From Aliivibrio sp. 1S175 (lineage in GTDB: Bacteria > Pseudomonadota > Gammaproteobacteria > Enterobacterales > Vibrionaceae): a stretch of DNA of 64,000 bases. Shown piece after piece: positions 34,666 to 44,755 of this stretch; positions within the stretch are counted from its first letter, which is position 1, and every line of letters begins with the position of its first letter. The notes under the pieces are model-generated. The model was not told the origin of the DNA, did no database searches, and worked only from the letters and a program-made list of their open reading frames with translations. The DNA lies in the NCBI RefSeq assembly GCF_001690985.1, contig NZ_MAJS01000011.1, forward strand, positions 121,796-185,795, given 5' to 3'. The position numbers and the translations under genes are program-made.

Positions 34666-36114
34666 CTATCTGATTTGCGTTAATCTACCTAGCATTGATG
34701 GATGATAAGACCATGTATGATCAAACATCGCCATTAATGCTGGATTTCCATATTTAGATAAACAAACTGCATGAAAACGATTCTTATGCTGTTTTACTTC
34801 TTGAACCATCGTATCAATGTGCTCTGATTGTGTTGGTGCAATAAAATCAGATAACACAACTAAATCTGCATTTTTATATTTATCGCCATGCATTAGTTGA
34901 ATTGACTGCTCAAGTACAGGCTCTAAATCTGTTCCTCCATGAAATGTATACGATAAAAAATCCGCCACTTCTTTTAGGCCATCTTGCTTTGTTAGTTCAT
35001 AAGTAATTTGTTGTGTTGAAAAGAGAATAACATAACAATCTCGCCCTTCTGCCAATGCTATTTGCATCAAACCATAAGCTAATGCCTTAGCGCATTGCTC
35101 AGGGAAACCACTCATAGAGCCGGATGCATCCACACAGACGACAAATGGCCCCTTTTCGATTAAGGTATCGCTAGATGCTCTTGAGTGTGCTGTCACTTTA
35201 CGTAGCTTTCTATCTGCCCCTTCCATTCGATAATTCATTAAACGCTTATCAACAAGATGCTGATAAAAAATAACTTCAAGTTCGGGATGAGATAAAAATA
35301 AGGTTTCGTTAGGTAATAAGCGGCTAAGATCGTCCCCTTCTTGTATACCTACGATATCGTCAGTAACAAAATCGCTCTTTTCTTCCACCACTTTAACTTC
35401 TTCAGCTATGGCTTGGGAACGGTCATTATCTGGGGCTTCATTTGCCATGCGACCAAGTTTAGACGCAATGTCTTGAAGGCCTTTATTTTTATTTAAAAAA
35501 CGAGCGTGAAGTTTCATAATATCGACATTAGATTTAGTCAACTTTGCAGAGGCCATATCCCACAACTTGCCTATTTGAGCCTCGTCGCCTTCTACCGTGA
35601 CAGATTCCATTGTTTTTAAGGTTTCAATACGTTGGTACAAATCGGCAAGTAGCTTTTCTTTATCTTCTTTTAATTCGGTTAATTGTGCTTTTTTTATCGC
35701 ATCAGAAAGACTTTCATACCAACGCTCACAAAAAAAACGTGGGAACATTGGATTAAACAAGCCTTTGTTATTTTTTACTAATTTACTGGCTTCAATATAG
35801 AATGATGAATGCCATTCTAGTTTGATGATGATGCTATCAATCTGCTCGTAAAACTCATTTTCGCTCCAGTGAATAACTTCTTGATATAAAGCTAATTCTT
35901 CTTGGATCCGTTCCGTTTCACACACTTTAGTCATTTTGTGTTTTACTTTGCCACGCCATTTCAAAATATGATTTTTAATGGTTGGTTTAATGTTAGGATT
36001 TGACTTAGCAGCCGTTAAAAATTGAGGCCGAGACAAGACCTCTGCAATTGAGGAGTCAATCATCCCTGACTCGGCAACCATCATAACTAAATTTAACGCG
36101 TCAGCACCTAACAT
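34666..36114 (-). CDS. viaA: ViaA, VWA-domain partner of RavA
   Basis: 482 residues, the ViaA length. The N-terminal two thirds are helical. The C-terminal ~190 residues are a von Willebrand A domain with MIDAS: CVDASGSMSG near residue 328, then THxGGTDLEP-type FHGGTDLEP near 392 and LSDFIAP near 423. With RavA it forms a MoxR-type chaperone tied in E. coli to respiratory complex maturation and aminoglycoside sensitivity. AAGGA lies 6 bases before the start. It follows ravA by 32 bp on the same strand. Confidence 0.92.
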   Translation of the reverse strand: MLGADALNLVMMVAESGMIDSSIAEVLSRPQFLTAAKSNPNIKPTIKNHILKWRGKVKHKMTKVCETERIQEELALYQEVIHWSENEFYEQIDSIIIKLEWHSSFYIEASKLVKNNKGLFNPMFPRFFCERWYESLSDAIKKAQLTELKEDKEKLLADLYQRIETLKTMESVTVEGDEAQIGKLWDMASAKLTKSNVDIMKLHARFLNKNKGLQDIASKLGRMANEAPDNDRSQAIAEEVKVVEEKSDFVTDDIVGIQEGDDLSRLLPNETLFLSHPELEVIFYQHLVDKRLMNYRMEGADRKLRKVTAHSRASSDTLIEKGPFVVCVDASGSMSGFPEQCAKALAYGLMQIALAEGRDCYVILFSTQQITYELTKQDGLKEVADFLSYTFHGGTDLEPVLEQSIQLMHGDKYKNADLVVLSDFIAPTQSEHIDTMVQEVKQHKNRFHAVCLSKYGNPALMAMFDHTWSYHPSMLGRLTQIR

Positions 36115-36146
36115 ACATTTCCTTGTGAGTAATAATACATATTATA

Positions 36147-37796
36147 TTAAGAGTAATATTCTCTAAAATTCAACACTCTACGACTTGTGCTCTCAAATTG
36201 AGTTTTACAATCTTCAATACGTTGAGCCAATAATTGTAAACTGCTTTCAATGACAGAAGGTAAATTCTCTTCAATAAAGTTATGTGGAAGTGCAGCATGA
36301 AACTGAGTTCGACTTTTTCTTAATTGATGTTCTGCTTCTGTTAGCTTTGCGTTATTCAGCGCAATGCTTTTTTCCCATTGTTCAAATTGGTTTTGCTCTG
36401 GGTTATTATGACCGACCATACCAACAAGAACAGATCGATTTGCGATATCTTTGATTACTAATCTAGAATCAGCATCTAATTCAAAATTTAAAACGCATAG
36501 GTTAGGGTTTTGATTTACATAACCGTAAACCGTCGCTTTACCTTCTTTCATCTGCTTTGCAATATCATCAGGATTTACAAACACCCAACGACTATCACCC
36601 TTCTCACTTTCTGAAACCGACATGTTTGATTGAAGCATGACTAGTTTAATCAATTGATGTGCAGAGCCAACACTGTATCTTTTGCCTTTATTAAAATCGA
36701 ACTCATAGCTTTCTTTTTTCATTAGTCGATTACCGCTGGCTTCGATATGAAAATTAATACTTTGTTCAACCAATACTGACGATTCCATTTCAATTATATC
36801 TGTTTGGATCATGTCAATGTTCAACGAAACGTTTTTTTGATCAAAGGCTTTTTCTGATGCAAATGTTCGAATATTGTCTCTTACTTGTTCACGGTTTTCA
36901 GGTGTAGTCCATAAACAATCTTGTAGTAATAAAAGATCCATTGGATTAATTTCATCACGACCACTAAAAAATGCGGATGCTTTAAGGAGTTTTACTGATT
37001 TTTTCCAGCGACGGTCAGATACATAAAGGTCATCATCATAAGCGGAGCTATGTTTCTCTAGCATTGATTTAAGCTCAAAAAGCTTTTCAAATACGTCTTC
37101 AGATAACGTTAATCCATCAAATTCTTTTTGCCATTGATGATATTCAGCATCTGTAACAACTAAAGAGGGATCAATGTCTGTTTCTTGTATTGTCCCTGTC
37201 ATTAACATGGACTTAAAATTATTTTTATTTTGAATACGATTTACAAACACACGCACTAACATTCGATCATATAGTGCATCTAATCCACTGTCTTCATCAG
37301 GGAGTTCATTAGACGCAGAGATAAGTAGTCGCATAGGAACAGGGAGGATTTCACTGCCATTTTTAAATGTTTTTTCATTAACAACGGTTAATAAGGTATT
37401 TAAGATCGCAGGCCCAGCTTTCCAAATTTCATCTAAGAAGACAACTTGAGCATTAGGTAGATAACCTTCCGTCAAACGCACGTATTTCCCGTTGTCTTTT
37501 AATTCCTGAATCGATAATGGTCCGAAGACTTCTTCTGGGGTAGAAAATCGTGTCATTAAATATTCAAAATAGCTGCTGTTATCAAAAGCTTTAATCAGAC
37601 GCTTTGCAATTAAGCTTTTTGCGATACCTGGAGGCCCAAGTAAAAAAACACTCTCTCCAGAAAGCGCAGCAAGCAGACATAACCTCATTGTGTCTTCTCT
37701 TTCATATACACCATCAGACAAGGCTGTTGTCAATTTTTGGATGCGCTCTGATAACAATGCACGTTCAGCACTAGTTCTAATTGAGTTACATTGCAT
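36147..37796 (-). CDS. ravA: RavA, MoxR-family AAA+ ATPase
   Basis: 549 residues against ~498 in E. coli. Walker A is LLGPPGIAKS near residue 57, Walker B VVFLDEIWKA near 116, sensor 1 ISASNELP near 157, and the sensor-2 Arg lies in SDRRWKKSVKLL near 265. The C-terminal part corresponds to the LARA and triple-helix regions, here with about 50 extra residues and low conservation. It acts with ViaA. AAGGGA lies 5 bases before the start. Divergent from ltaE. Confidence 0.92.
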   Translation of the reverse strand: MQCNSIRTSAERALLSERIQKLTTALSDGVYEREDTMRLCLLAALSGESVFLLGPPGIAKSLIAKRLIKAFDNSSYFEYLMTRFSTPEEVFGPLSIQELKDNGKYVRLTEGYLPNAQVVFLDEIWKAGPAILNTLLTVVNEKTFKNGSEILPVPMRLLISASNELPDEDSGLDALYDRMLVRVFVNRIQNKNNFKSMLMTGTIQETDIDPSLVVTDAEYHQWQKEFDGLTLSEDVFEKLFELKSMLEKHSSAYDDDLYVSDRRWKKSVKLLKASAFFSGRDEINPMDLLLLQDCLWTTPENREQVRDNIRTFASEKAFDQKNVSLNIDMIQTDIIEMESSVLVEQSINFHIEASGNRLMKKESYEFDFNKGKRYSVGSAHQLIKLVMLQSNMSVSESEKGDSRWVFVNPDDIAKQMKEGKATVYGYVNQNPNLCVLNFELDADSRLVIKDIANRSVLVGMVGHNNPEQNQFEQWEKSIALNNAKLTEAEHQLRKSRTQFHAALPHNFIEENLPSVIESSLQLLAQRIEDCKTQFESTSRRVLNFREYYS

Positions 37797-38164
37797 TACA
37801 TTCCCTTACAATTCTGATGTCATATGATATTGAGTATAATGTAATTTCAATAGTCATTATAGTTACATATTTACATAATTGTTTGATAAACAATCATTTT
37901 AACTACCTAATTAGTCGTATTTCCCAATTTATGACCTTTTTATTCGTTAATAATAATGCTTAAGCGTTGTTATTTGATCATGGTAAGGATGTAAAAATGA
38001 GGTTGATTTCCGTTGAATTGAATTAACGACTATGACATTAAATTCAAATACATGTGTTTTTAGTGATGGATTGTTACATTTATAAACACTATTATAGCGT
38101 TGTTGAAATATAGAATAATGGCAAGAAATCCTCTCTAGTAATAAATGGTAATCAAGGAAGAAGC
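37797..38164. other. Intergenic region between ravA and ltaE
   Basis: 368 bp of very AT-rich DNA between divergent genes; it should hold both promoters. No gene, RNA or strong repeat is seen. Confidence 0.5.
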
Positions 38165-39166
38165 ATGATTGATTTTCGCTCTGACACCGTAACTCGCCCA
38201 ACTCAAGCTATGCGTGATGCTATGGCTAATGCCCTTGTTGGTGATGATGTTTATGGTGATGACCCAACTGTAAATGAATTAGAACAATGGACAGCTGAAC
38301 GTCATGGATTTGAAGCAGCATTGTTTACCTCTTCAGGTACTCAAGCTAATTTACTCGGTCTAATGGCGCATTGTGAACGTGGTGATGAGTATTTATGTGG
38401 GCAACAAGCGCATAACTATAAATACGAAGCTGGCGGAGCGGCGGTTTTGGGTTCAATTCAACCTCAACCGATTGAGAATAATCCCGACGGTTCGTTGTGT
38501 TTTACGAAACTAGCGGCCGCTATTAAAGCGGATGATTTTCATTTTGCTCGTACAAAATTGTTAAGTCTTGAAAATACAATTAATGGAAAAGTGTTGCCAT
38601 TGGCGTATCTCGCTCAAGCTCGTGAGTTTGTTAATAAGCATAATTTGGCGCTTCACTTAGACGGTGCTCGTGTTTATAACGCAGCAACAGCACTTAATGT
38701 TGATATTAAAGAGATCGCACAACATTTTGATAGCATGACAATCTGTTTATCAAAAGGCCTATCCGCTCCCATTGGTTCTTTATTGTTAGGCCCTAAAGAG
38801 TATATCCAGAAAGCACGCCGCATTAGAAAAATGTTAGGTGGTGGCATGCGCCAAGCGGGTATCCTTGCTGCCGCGGGTAAATTGGCATTAACTGAGCAAG
38901 TTCCTCAGTTAGCTATAGACCACAGCAATGCAAAATACCTTGCTGAACAATTGAATACAGTGGATGGTTTTTCTGTCAATGTTGAACATATTCAAACAAA
39001 TATCGTTTTTGCAAAATTAGACATGAATGTTGATATCCACCACATTGAACAAAAAGCTCAACAACAAGATATCTTAATCTCTGCGGGTAACCCTATCCGT
39101 TTTGTGACTCATAAAGACATTTCAAAAGATGATATTGATACGTTTATTGCTTTTTTAAAGGTATAA
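38165..39166 (+). CDS. ltaE: Low-specificity L-threonine aldolase
   Basis: 333 residues, start supported by AAGGAAG 5-10 bases upstream. The opening DFRSDTVTRPTQAMRDAM is the LtaE signature. The PLP lysine lies in CLSKGLSAPIGSLL near residue 196 and LHLDGARVYNA near 165 holds the Asp that contacts the pyridine nitrogen. It cleaves L-threonine or allo-threonine to glycine and acetaldehyde in the cytoplasm. Monocistronic with a strong terminator. Confidence 0.95.
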   Translation: MIDFRSDTVTRPTQAMRDAMANALVGDDVYGDDPTVNELEQWTAERHGFEAALFTSSGTQANLLGLMAHCERGDEYLCGQQAHNYKYEAGGAAVLGSIQPQPIENNPDGSLCFTKLAAAIKADDFHFARTKLLSLENTINGKVLPLAYLAQAREFVNKHNLALHLDGARVYNAATALNVDIKEIAQHFDSMTICLSKGLSAPIGSLLLGPKEYIQKARRIRKMLGGGMRQAGILAAAGKLALTEQVPQLAIDHSNAKYLAEQLNTVDGFSVNVEHIQTNIVFAKLDMNVDIHHIEQKAQQQDILISAGNPIRFVTHKDISKDDIDTFIAFLKV

Positions 39167-39195
39167 CTGTTCGATTATAGCCAGTATTGATACAG

Positions 39196-39225
39196 AAAAA
39201 GAGCATGTTAAGGATGCTCTTTTTT
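39196..39225 (+). terminator. Terminator after ltaE
   Basis: AAAAAGAGCAT / ATGCTCTTTTT perfect 11-base stem, then T run. It could also serve the convergent mlc gene. Confidence 0.9.
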
Positions 39226-39268
39226 GTATGCTTTTTATCGTATTATCTAAAATAAATAATGTGTTAAA

Positions 39269-40483
39269 TTACCCTTCAATCACTTTCATTAATAATGAAC
39301 CATCAAACATTGCTTGTTTCACTAGTGCAGCTCCGGGCATCGTTGCTTGAGTGTAAAATCGACTTTCTTCTAATCTCGTATCTTTGGCATATAAAGGAAG
39401 AACTTGGTTCTGAATACAATCCATTATCGCTGGATATAAAATGTGCTTAGAAAGGTTTATTTCGCCTCCAATCAATACTATTTCAGGATTAAACAAATTA
39501 ACCATAATTGCGACTGCTTCACCTAAACTGTGTCCAAGCTCTGTGATGACTTGCTTGGCTAAAATATCGCCTGCGTTTGCAGCTAAGCAAATATTCTCAA
39601 TTGTGATTACTTTGTTTTTTAGCGAGGTCTGGTGACCGCTGTTGATTAAATTTTCAACTTGATCCCGTAAGGCTTTTGCGCTGGCAATGGTTTCTAAACA
39701 CCCTGAGTTACCACAGTGACAACGTAACCCAAGTTTGTTAATTTGAATGTGCCCCATTTCACCGATATTACCAGTTCGACCTTGCAGCACTTCTCCATTC
39801 ATTATAATACCGGCACCAACACCGTGATGAATGGATACAAGAATTGAATTATCAAACTCTTGTGAATTACCAAAGAGCTTTTCAGCTAAAGCCCAACTTC
39901 TTGTGTCATTACCAACAAAAACAGGTAAGCCTGTCGCTTCGTAAATTTTAGGACCAAGAGGAAGGTTATTCACATTATAATGTGGCATCTGAATCACTAA
40001 CCCTTGAGATGACACAACTAACCCAGGTAAAGAAATCGCAATGCTGGTAATTCTTCCTAGAATTCGAGCGTGCTTTTGGAAAAAACATTCAATTTCAGTC
40101 AATAGCTTGGCTAATAGCTCATCTTGCTCTCTTTCTTTGATGTTCTGCTTTTCTTCAATGATTTGCTGACCGCTTAAGCTGTGCAAAGCAATGGTTAAGT
40201 AACCTCTACCTAAACGAAGTGAAAGAAATTGCCACCCATCATTATCTACTTTTAATCCAATTGCAGGGCGCCCTCTACTATTTCCTTCTTGTACCTCCGT
40301 TTCTTTGATAAGGTGTGCATCAAGCAATTCACGTGTAATTTTAGTTATACTTGCAGGAGCTAAATTGCTCTCTTTTGAAAGATCAATGCGAGAGATAGGG
40401 CCACGTTGGTCAATTAGTTTATAAACCCGTCCTGCATTTACTTGTTTTAAGTGATCAATCTGTCCGGGTTGGGCCACGTACAT
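39269..40483 (-). CDS. mlc: Mlc, ROK-family glucose-linked repressor
   Basis: 404 residues from ATG 40483 (GGAG 7 bases upstream). Winged helix at the start (SRIDLSKESNLAPASITKI near residues 31-49), then a ROK domain with LPGLV and the zinc motif CHCGNSGCLET near residue 252-262. The text is very close to E. coli Mlc (QPGHIDQIKQTNAG-type opening, NLFNPE, MPGAALVKQAM end), favouring Mlc over NagC. Mlc represses PTS sugar genes and is released by binding dephosphorylated EIICB-Glc. Its own promoter carries CRP- and Mlc-like sites (listed). Divergent from queE. Confidence 0.92.
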   Translation of the reverse strand: MYVAQPGQIDHLKQVNAGRVYKLIDQRGPISRIDLSKESNLAPASITKITRELLDAHLIKETEVQEGNSRGRPAIGLKVDNDGWQFLSLRLGRGYLTIALHSLSGQQIIEEKQNIKEREQDELLAKLLTEIECFFQKHARILGRITSIAISLPGLVVSSQGLVIQMPHYNVNNLPLGPKIYEATGLPVFVGNDTRSWALAEKLFGNSQEFDNSILVSIHHGVGAGIIMNGEVLQGRTGNIGEMGHIQINKLGLRCHCGNSGCLETIASAKALRDQVENLINSGHQTSLKNKVITIENICLAANAGDILAKQVITELGHSLGEAVAIMVNLFNPEIVLIGGEINLSKHILYPAIMDCIQNQVLPLYAKDTRLEESRFYTQATMPGAALVKQAMFDGSLLMKVIEG

Positions 40484-40523
40484 GGGTGTCTCCAATGAGA
40501 AAATGTAACAATAAATCATTTTT

Positions 40524-40539
40524 TTACTTTGCGAAGTAA
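40524..40539. promoter_or_regulatory. Mlc/NagC-type operator candidate upstream of mlc
   Basis: TTACTTTGCGAAGTAA is a 16-base palindrome in T-rich/A-rich flanks with a central GCG, in the style of NagC/Mlc sites. It lies 41-56 bases before the mlc start. Confidence 0.5.
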
Positions 40540-40563
40540 TTGTGAAGCTTAAGAGTTAGCCTA

Positions 40564-40579
40564 CGTGACCCTAATCACG
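40564..40579. promoter_or_regulatory. CRP site candidate upstream of mlc
   Basis: CGTGACCCTAATCACG has both core half sites GTGA and TCAC with the right six-base spacer. It sits between divergent mlc and queE. Confidence 0.6.
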
Positions 40580-40666
40580 AAGTTTATGAAATATTTACTG
40601 AAAATGCGACTTTAAGCCGTATTTCATCCACCAAAATTTATAGTTTTTTATTTGAGTAAAATAATT

Positions 40667-41347
40667 ATGTCAGCGCCATCATTTAAAATTAATGAGTTAT
40701 TTGAAACTATCCAAGGTGAAGGGACATTTACTGGAGTCCCTTCTATTTTTTTACGTTTACAAGGTTGTCCTGTGGGGTGTTCTTGGTGTGATACCAAGCA
40801 AACATGGGACGTTGAATTAAGTGATAAAACTGATTTAGCAACGATTCTGGCTAAAACAGAAGATACGCCAAGTTGGACAGAGTTAACAAGTGCTCAAATT
40901 ATAAATATGTTAGAACAGCAAGGATATACAGCTAAACACGTGGTTATCACTGGTGGTGAACCATGTATGTATGATTTAACCCCCCTAACAGTAGAGTTAG
41001 AGCAACATGGTTATCGCTGTCAAATTGAGACCAGTGGAACCTACCCTGTTTTAACGTCTAATGACACTTGGGTGACAGTGTCACCTAAAATAAACATGAA
41101 AGGTAAATTGCCTGTATTAGAACAAGCGTTAATGCGCGCTAATGAAATTAAACATCCTGTTGGTACAAATAAAGACATTGAACAACTAGAAGCGCTACTG
41201 GATGGCGTTAATCTACTATCCGATGTAACGATTGCATTGCAACCTATTAGCCAGAAGCCACGCGCTACTGAACTGTGTATTGAAACTTGCATTAAGAAAA
41301 ACTGGCGACTTTCTATACAAACACATAAGTATTTAGCAATTGCGTGA
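40667..41347 (+). CDS. queE: 7-carboxy-7-deazaguanine synthase QueE
   Basis: 226 residues from ATG 40667; a TTG at 40652 is less likely. It is a radical-SAM enzyme: the CxxxCxxC cluster motif is CPVGCSWC near residue 31, preceded by FETIQGEGTFTGVP, and VVITGGEPCMY near residue 93 is the GGEP SAM site. It converts CPH4 to CDG in queuosine/preQ0 synthesis. Other que genes are not in the window. Confidence 0.94.
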   Translation: MSAPSFKINELFETIQGEGTFTGVPSIFLRLQGCPVGCSWCDTKQTWDVELSDKTDLATILAKTEDTPSWTELTSAQIINMLEQQGYTAKHVVITGGEPCMYDLTPLTVELEQHGYRCQIETSGTYPVLTSNDTWVTVSPKINMKGKLPVLEQALMRANEIKHPVGTNKDIEQLEALLDGVNLLSDVTIALQPISQKPRATELCIETCIKKNWRLSIQTHKYLAIA

Positions 41348-41451
41348 TAAATTTTTACAATTTACTTGTTTGAATCATGGAAATGTAATCATTCTCGATA
41401 TATGTTTATCTGATAATGAAACAAATACAATAACATCCTCTTGGAGATAAT

Positions 41452-42897
41452 ATGTCTAACAGACTACGTAGAACAAAAATCGTTTGTACTCTTGGCCCTG
41501 CAACTGATCGTGATAATAATCTTGAAAAAATCATTATCGCTGGTGCAAACGTTGTTCGTATGAACTTTTCACACGGTAGCCCAGAAGACCACATTATGCG
41601 TACTAAAAAAGTACGTGAAATCGCGGCTAAGCTAGGAACTCACGTTGCTATTCTTGGTGACCTTCAAGGTCCAAAAATTCGCGTTTCTACTTTCAAAGAC
41701 GGTAAAATCCAATTAGCTATTGGTGATAAATTCACACTAGATAGCGATTTACCAAAAGGTGAAGGTAACCAAGACTCTGTAGGTCTAGATTATAAAGAAC
41801 TTCCACAAGACGTTGTTACTGGCGATGTGCTGCTTCTTGATGATGGTCGTGTACAACTTAAAGTAACGTCAGTTGAAGGTAACAAGGTTCATACTGAAGT
41901 AACAGTTGCTGGTCCTTTATCAAATAATAAAGGCATCAATAAACAAGGCGGCGGTCTTTCTGCTGATGCATTGACTGAAAAAGACAAAGCGGACATCATC
42001 ACTGCTGCTGCGATGAAAGTAGATTACCTAGCCGTTTCTTTCCCACGTAACGGCGAAGACATGAACTACGCTCGTCGTCTAGCTCGTGAAGCTGGTCTTG
42101 ATGCTAAATTAGTAGCAAAAGTAGAACGCGCTGAAACAGTAGCAACAGAAGAAGCAATGGATGACATCATCATGGCGTCTGACGTAGTAATGGTTGCTCG
42201 TGGCGACTTAGGTGTTGAAATTGGCGACCCTGAGCTAGTTGGTGTTCAAAAACAACTGATCCGTCGTGCTCGTAGCCTTAACCGTACGGTTATTACCGCT
42301 ACACAAATGATGGAATCAATGATCACTAGCCCAATGCCAACTCGTGCTGAAGTGATGGACGTTGCTAACGCCGTACTTGATGGTTCAGATGCGGTAATGC
42401 TTTCTGCAGAAACAGCAGCAGGTGATTTCCCTGTTGAAACCGTAACTTCAATGGCAAGTGTTTGTATTGGTGCTGAAAAAGTGCCAACAGTAAACGTATC
42501 TAACCACCGTTTAGACCGTCGTTTTACTACACCAGAAGAAACCATTGCAATGTCTACCATGTACGCAGCAAACCACATGGAAGGCATCACAGCGATGATC
42601 ACGTTAACTGAATCTGGTCGTACACCATTAATGATGTCTCGTCTAAGCTCAGGTCTACCAATCTTCGCTTTATCACGTAACGAAAGCACACTGAACCGTG
42701 CTGCTCTTTACCGTGGAGTAACGCCTGTATTCTTTGATGAGGATGCAGGTTCTGGTCTTCCATCAACGCACGCCGCTATCAATGCACTAAAAGACAAAGG
42801 TCTATTAGTAAAAGGCGACCAAGTTATTATCACTCAAGGTGATGTAATGGACATTGTAGGCTCAACTAACTGCATGCGTATCATTACTGTTGAGTAA
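41452..42897 (+). CDS. pykA: Pyruvate kinase, PykA type
   Basis: 481 residues (E. coli PykA is 480), start supported by GGAG in the leader. Motifs: [14 protein letters not shown] at the start, [35 protein letters not shown], the [19 protein letters not shown] catalytic region and the effector domain end. The substrate-site Lys lies in VAKVERAE near 223. It converts PEP and ADP to pyruvate and ATP. The text is nearer to E. coli PykA (AMP/sugar-phosphate-activated) than PykF. Monocistronic. Confidence 0.95.
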   Translation: MSNRLRRTKIVCTLGPATDRDNNLEKIIIAGANVVRMNFSHGSPEDHIMRTKKVREIAAKLGTHVAILGDLQGPKIRVSTFKDGKIQLAIGDKFTLDSDLPKGEGNQDSVGLDYKELPQDVVTGDVLLLDDGRVQLKVTSVEGNKVHTEVTVAGPLSNNKGINKQGGGLSADALTEKDKADIITAAAMKVDYLAVSFPRNGEDMNYARRLAREAGLDAKLVAKVERAETVATEEAMDDIIMASDVVMVARGDLGVEIGDPELVGVQKQLIRRARSLNRTVITATQMMESMITSPMPTRAEVMDVANAVLDGSDAVMLSAETAAGDFPVETVTSMASVCIGAEKVPTVNVSNHRLDRRFTTPEETIAMSTMYAANHMEGITAMITLTESGRTPLMMSRLSSGLPIFALSRNESTLNRAALYRGVTPVFFDEDAGSGLPSTHAAINALKDKGLLVKGDQVIITQGDVMDIVGSTNCMRIITVE

Positions 42898-42921
42898 TAA
42901 AACTCGCTAAATTAAAGTATT

Positions 42922-42962
42922 AAAAAGCCCTGAGAGTCGTAATGATTTTCAGGGCTTTTTTT
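42922..42962. terminator. Bidirectional terminator between pykA and treC
   Basis: AAAAAGCCCTGA arm and TCAGGGCTTTTT arm with A/T runs on both sides, between convergent genes. Confidence 0.92.
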
Positions 42963-42996
42963 ACGTCAATTCAGTGCTTGTAGCTTATCATTTACA

Positions 42997-44667
42997 TTAC
43001 TTTTGGATTAATACAACGCGGCATTCATACGGACGCAGCATCCCATTCTCTTGCGGCGGTGTAGATCCGACATCATCGTAGTTAGCTAAAATGTACTCCG
43101 ATTGCTTCCCTGTTAAATCTAAAGTAACAGGAACGTCATTACCGTAAAAATTATGTACCGCAATCAAACGATGCGTCGTATTTTCACGCTGGTAACAAAA
43201 TAGAGATTTATGGTCAGGCATTAGATCGCGATAATCCCCAGTAGTAATGACATCAAGACGCTTACGCAACTGAATCAATTTCTGATAAAAGTAAAACACG
43301 GAACTTGAATCACTGACTGCTTTTTCTGCATTTATACTCTTATAGTTAGTCGCAATCGACAACCATGGTTTTCCTTGAGTAAACCCAGCATTGTCCGAAT
43401 CATTCCATTGCATTGGGGTACGTGAATTATCTCGAGATTTCTGGTCTAAAATCTCAAGCATCTCATCGTTTGAAACTGACTTATCTTGGTTCACCATGAT
43501 GTTGTACATATTGGTACTTTCAAGATCACGATATTGTTCAATAGACGTATAATGTGGGTTGGTCATCCCAATCTCTTCACCTTGATATATATACGGTGTT
43601 CCTTGCATCATGTGTATTGAGGAAGCAAGCATCTTGGCTGATAATTCACGGTACTCTTTATCATTACCTAAGCGACTCACCACTCTTGGTTGATCATGGT
43701 TGCACCAAAAAAGAGCGCCCCAACCTTTGCCATTTAAGCCAGTTTGCCAATGATTGAAGATCGACTTTAACGATAAAAAATCAAACGGAGCTTTGGTCCA
43801 CTTTTCTCCATTTTTGTAATCAGCTTTAAGATGATGGAAATTAAATACCATCGATAATTCTTTACCATCTTGAGCAGAGTATTGCTGACAATGTTCTAAC
43901 GTGGTTGATGACATTTCACCTACAGTAACAGAGCCGTACTTTTGAAAAACGGCGTCGCTGATCTCTTGTAGATATTGATGAACTTTAGGACCATCGGTAT
44001 AAAAACGACGTCCATCGCCACTTTCATCGTTAATAAATTCATTCGGTTTTGAAATAAGGTTAATAACATCTAAACGAAAACCATCAACCCCTTTCTCTGC
44101 CCAAAAACTAATGATTTCTTTTACTTCTTGGCGAACCTTTGGATTTTCCCAGTTTAAATCCGCTTGCTCTTTAGCAAACAGATGTAAATAGTATTGATTT
44201 GTCGCTTCATCTAGCGCCCATGCATTGCCACCAAATTTGGATTGCCAATTAGTTGGGGCTTTTCCATCGATTGGATCTTTCCAAATGTAGTAATCACGGA
44301 ATTCACTCTCTTTATTTCCCAAAGCAGATTGAAACCAATGATGCTCTGTCGAGGTATGGTTAACCACAATATCCATAATAATGCGTATACCACGAGACTT
44401 TGCTTGTTCAAGTAGATTATCAAAGTCAGCCATGGTGCCAAAATCTGGATTAATTGAGTAATAATCAGCGATGTCATACCCATTATCGATCATCGGAGAT
44501 TGATAAACGGGTGTTAGCCATATTGCATCGACACCCAGTTTTTGAAGGTAATCTAATTTAGAAATAACACCTTGAATATCACCAGTCCCTTTATCGCTAC
44601 TGTCACAAAAACTTTTTGGGTAAATTTGATAGATAGTCGCTGTACGCCACCATTCTGAATTTGTCAT
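42997..44667 (-). CDS. treC: Trehalose-6-phosphate hydrolase TreC
   Basis: 556 residues from ATG 44667 (GAGAG 7 bases upstream); an upstream in-frame start at 44700 is less likely. It is a GH13 enzyme: WWRTATIYQIYPKSF opening, DIVVNHTS near residue 100, catalytic Asp in GFRLDVINL near 200, Glu in TVGEMSS near 255, and the third acid in NHDQPR near 320. It splits the trehalose-6-phosphate made by TreB into glucose and glucose-6-phosphate. It lies 88 bp after treB, in operon order treB-treC. Confidence 0.94.
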   Translation of the reverse strand: MTNSEWWRTATIYQIYPKSFCDSSDKGTGDIQGVISKLDYLQKLGVDAIWLTPVYQSPMIDNGYDIADYYSINPDFGTMADFDNLLEQAKSRGIRIIMDIVVNHTSTEHHWFQSALGNKESEFRDYYIWKDPIDGKAPTNWQSKFGGNAWALDEATNQYYLHLFAKEQADLNWENPKVRQEVKEIISFWAEKGVDGFRLDVINLISKPNEFINDESGDGRRFYTDGPKVHQYLQEISDAVFQKYGSVTVGEMSSTTLEHCQQYSAQDGKELSMVFNFHHLKADYKNGEKWTKAPFDFLSLKSIFNHWQTGLNGKGWGALFWCNHDQPRVVSRLGNDKEYRELSAKMLASSIHMMQGTPYIYQGEEIGMTNPHYTSIEQYRDLESTNMYNIMVNQDKSVSNDEMLEILDQKSRDNSRTPMQWNDSDNAGFTQGKPWLSIATNYKSINAEKAVSDSSSVFYFYQKLIQLRKRLDVITTGDYRDLMPDHKSLFCYQRENTTHRLIAVHNFYGNDVPVTLDLTGKQSEYILANYDDVGSTPPQENGMLRPYECRVVLIQK

Positions 44668-44755
44668 GTTTATTCTCTCAACCACTGAAAAAGAGAACAC
44701 CCCTGTATTTATTCATATCATGCAGAGGTGTTATTTTATATTTGTTTATTACGGC

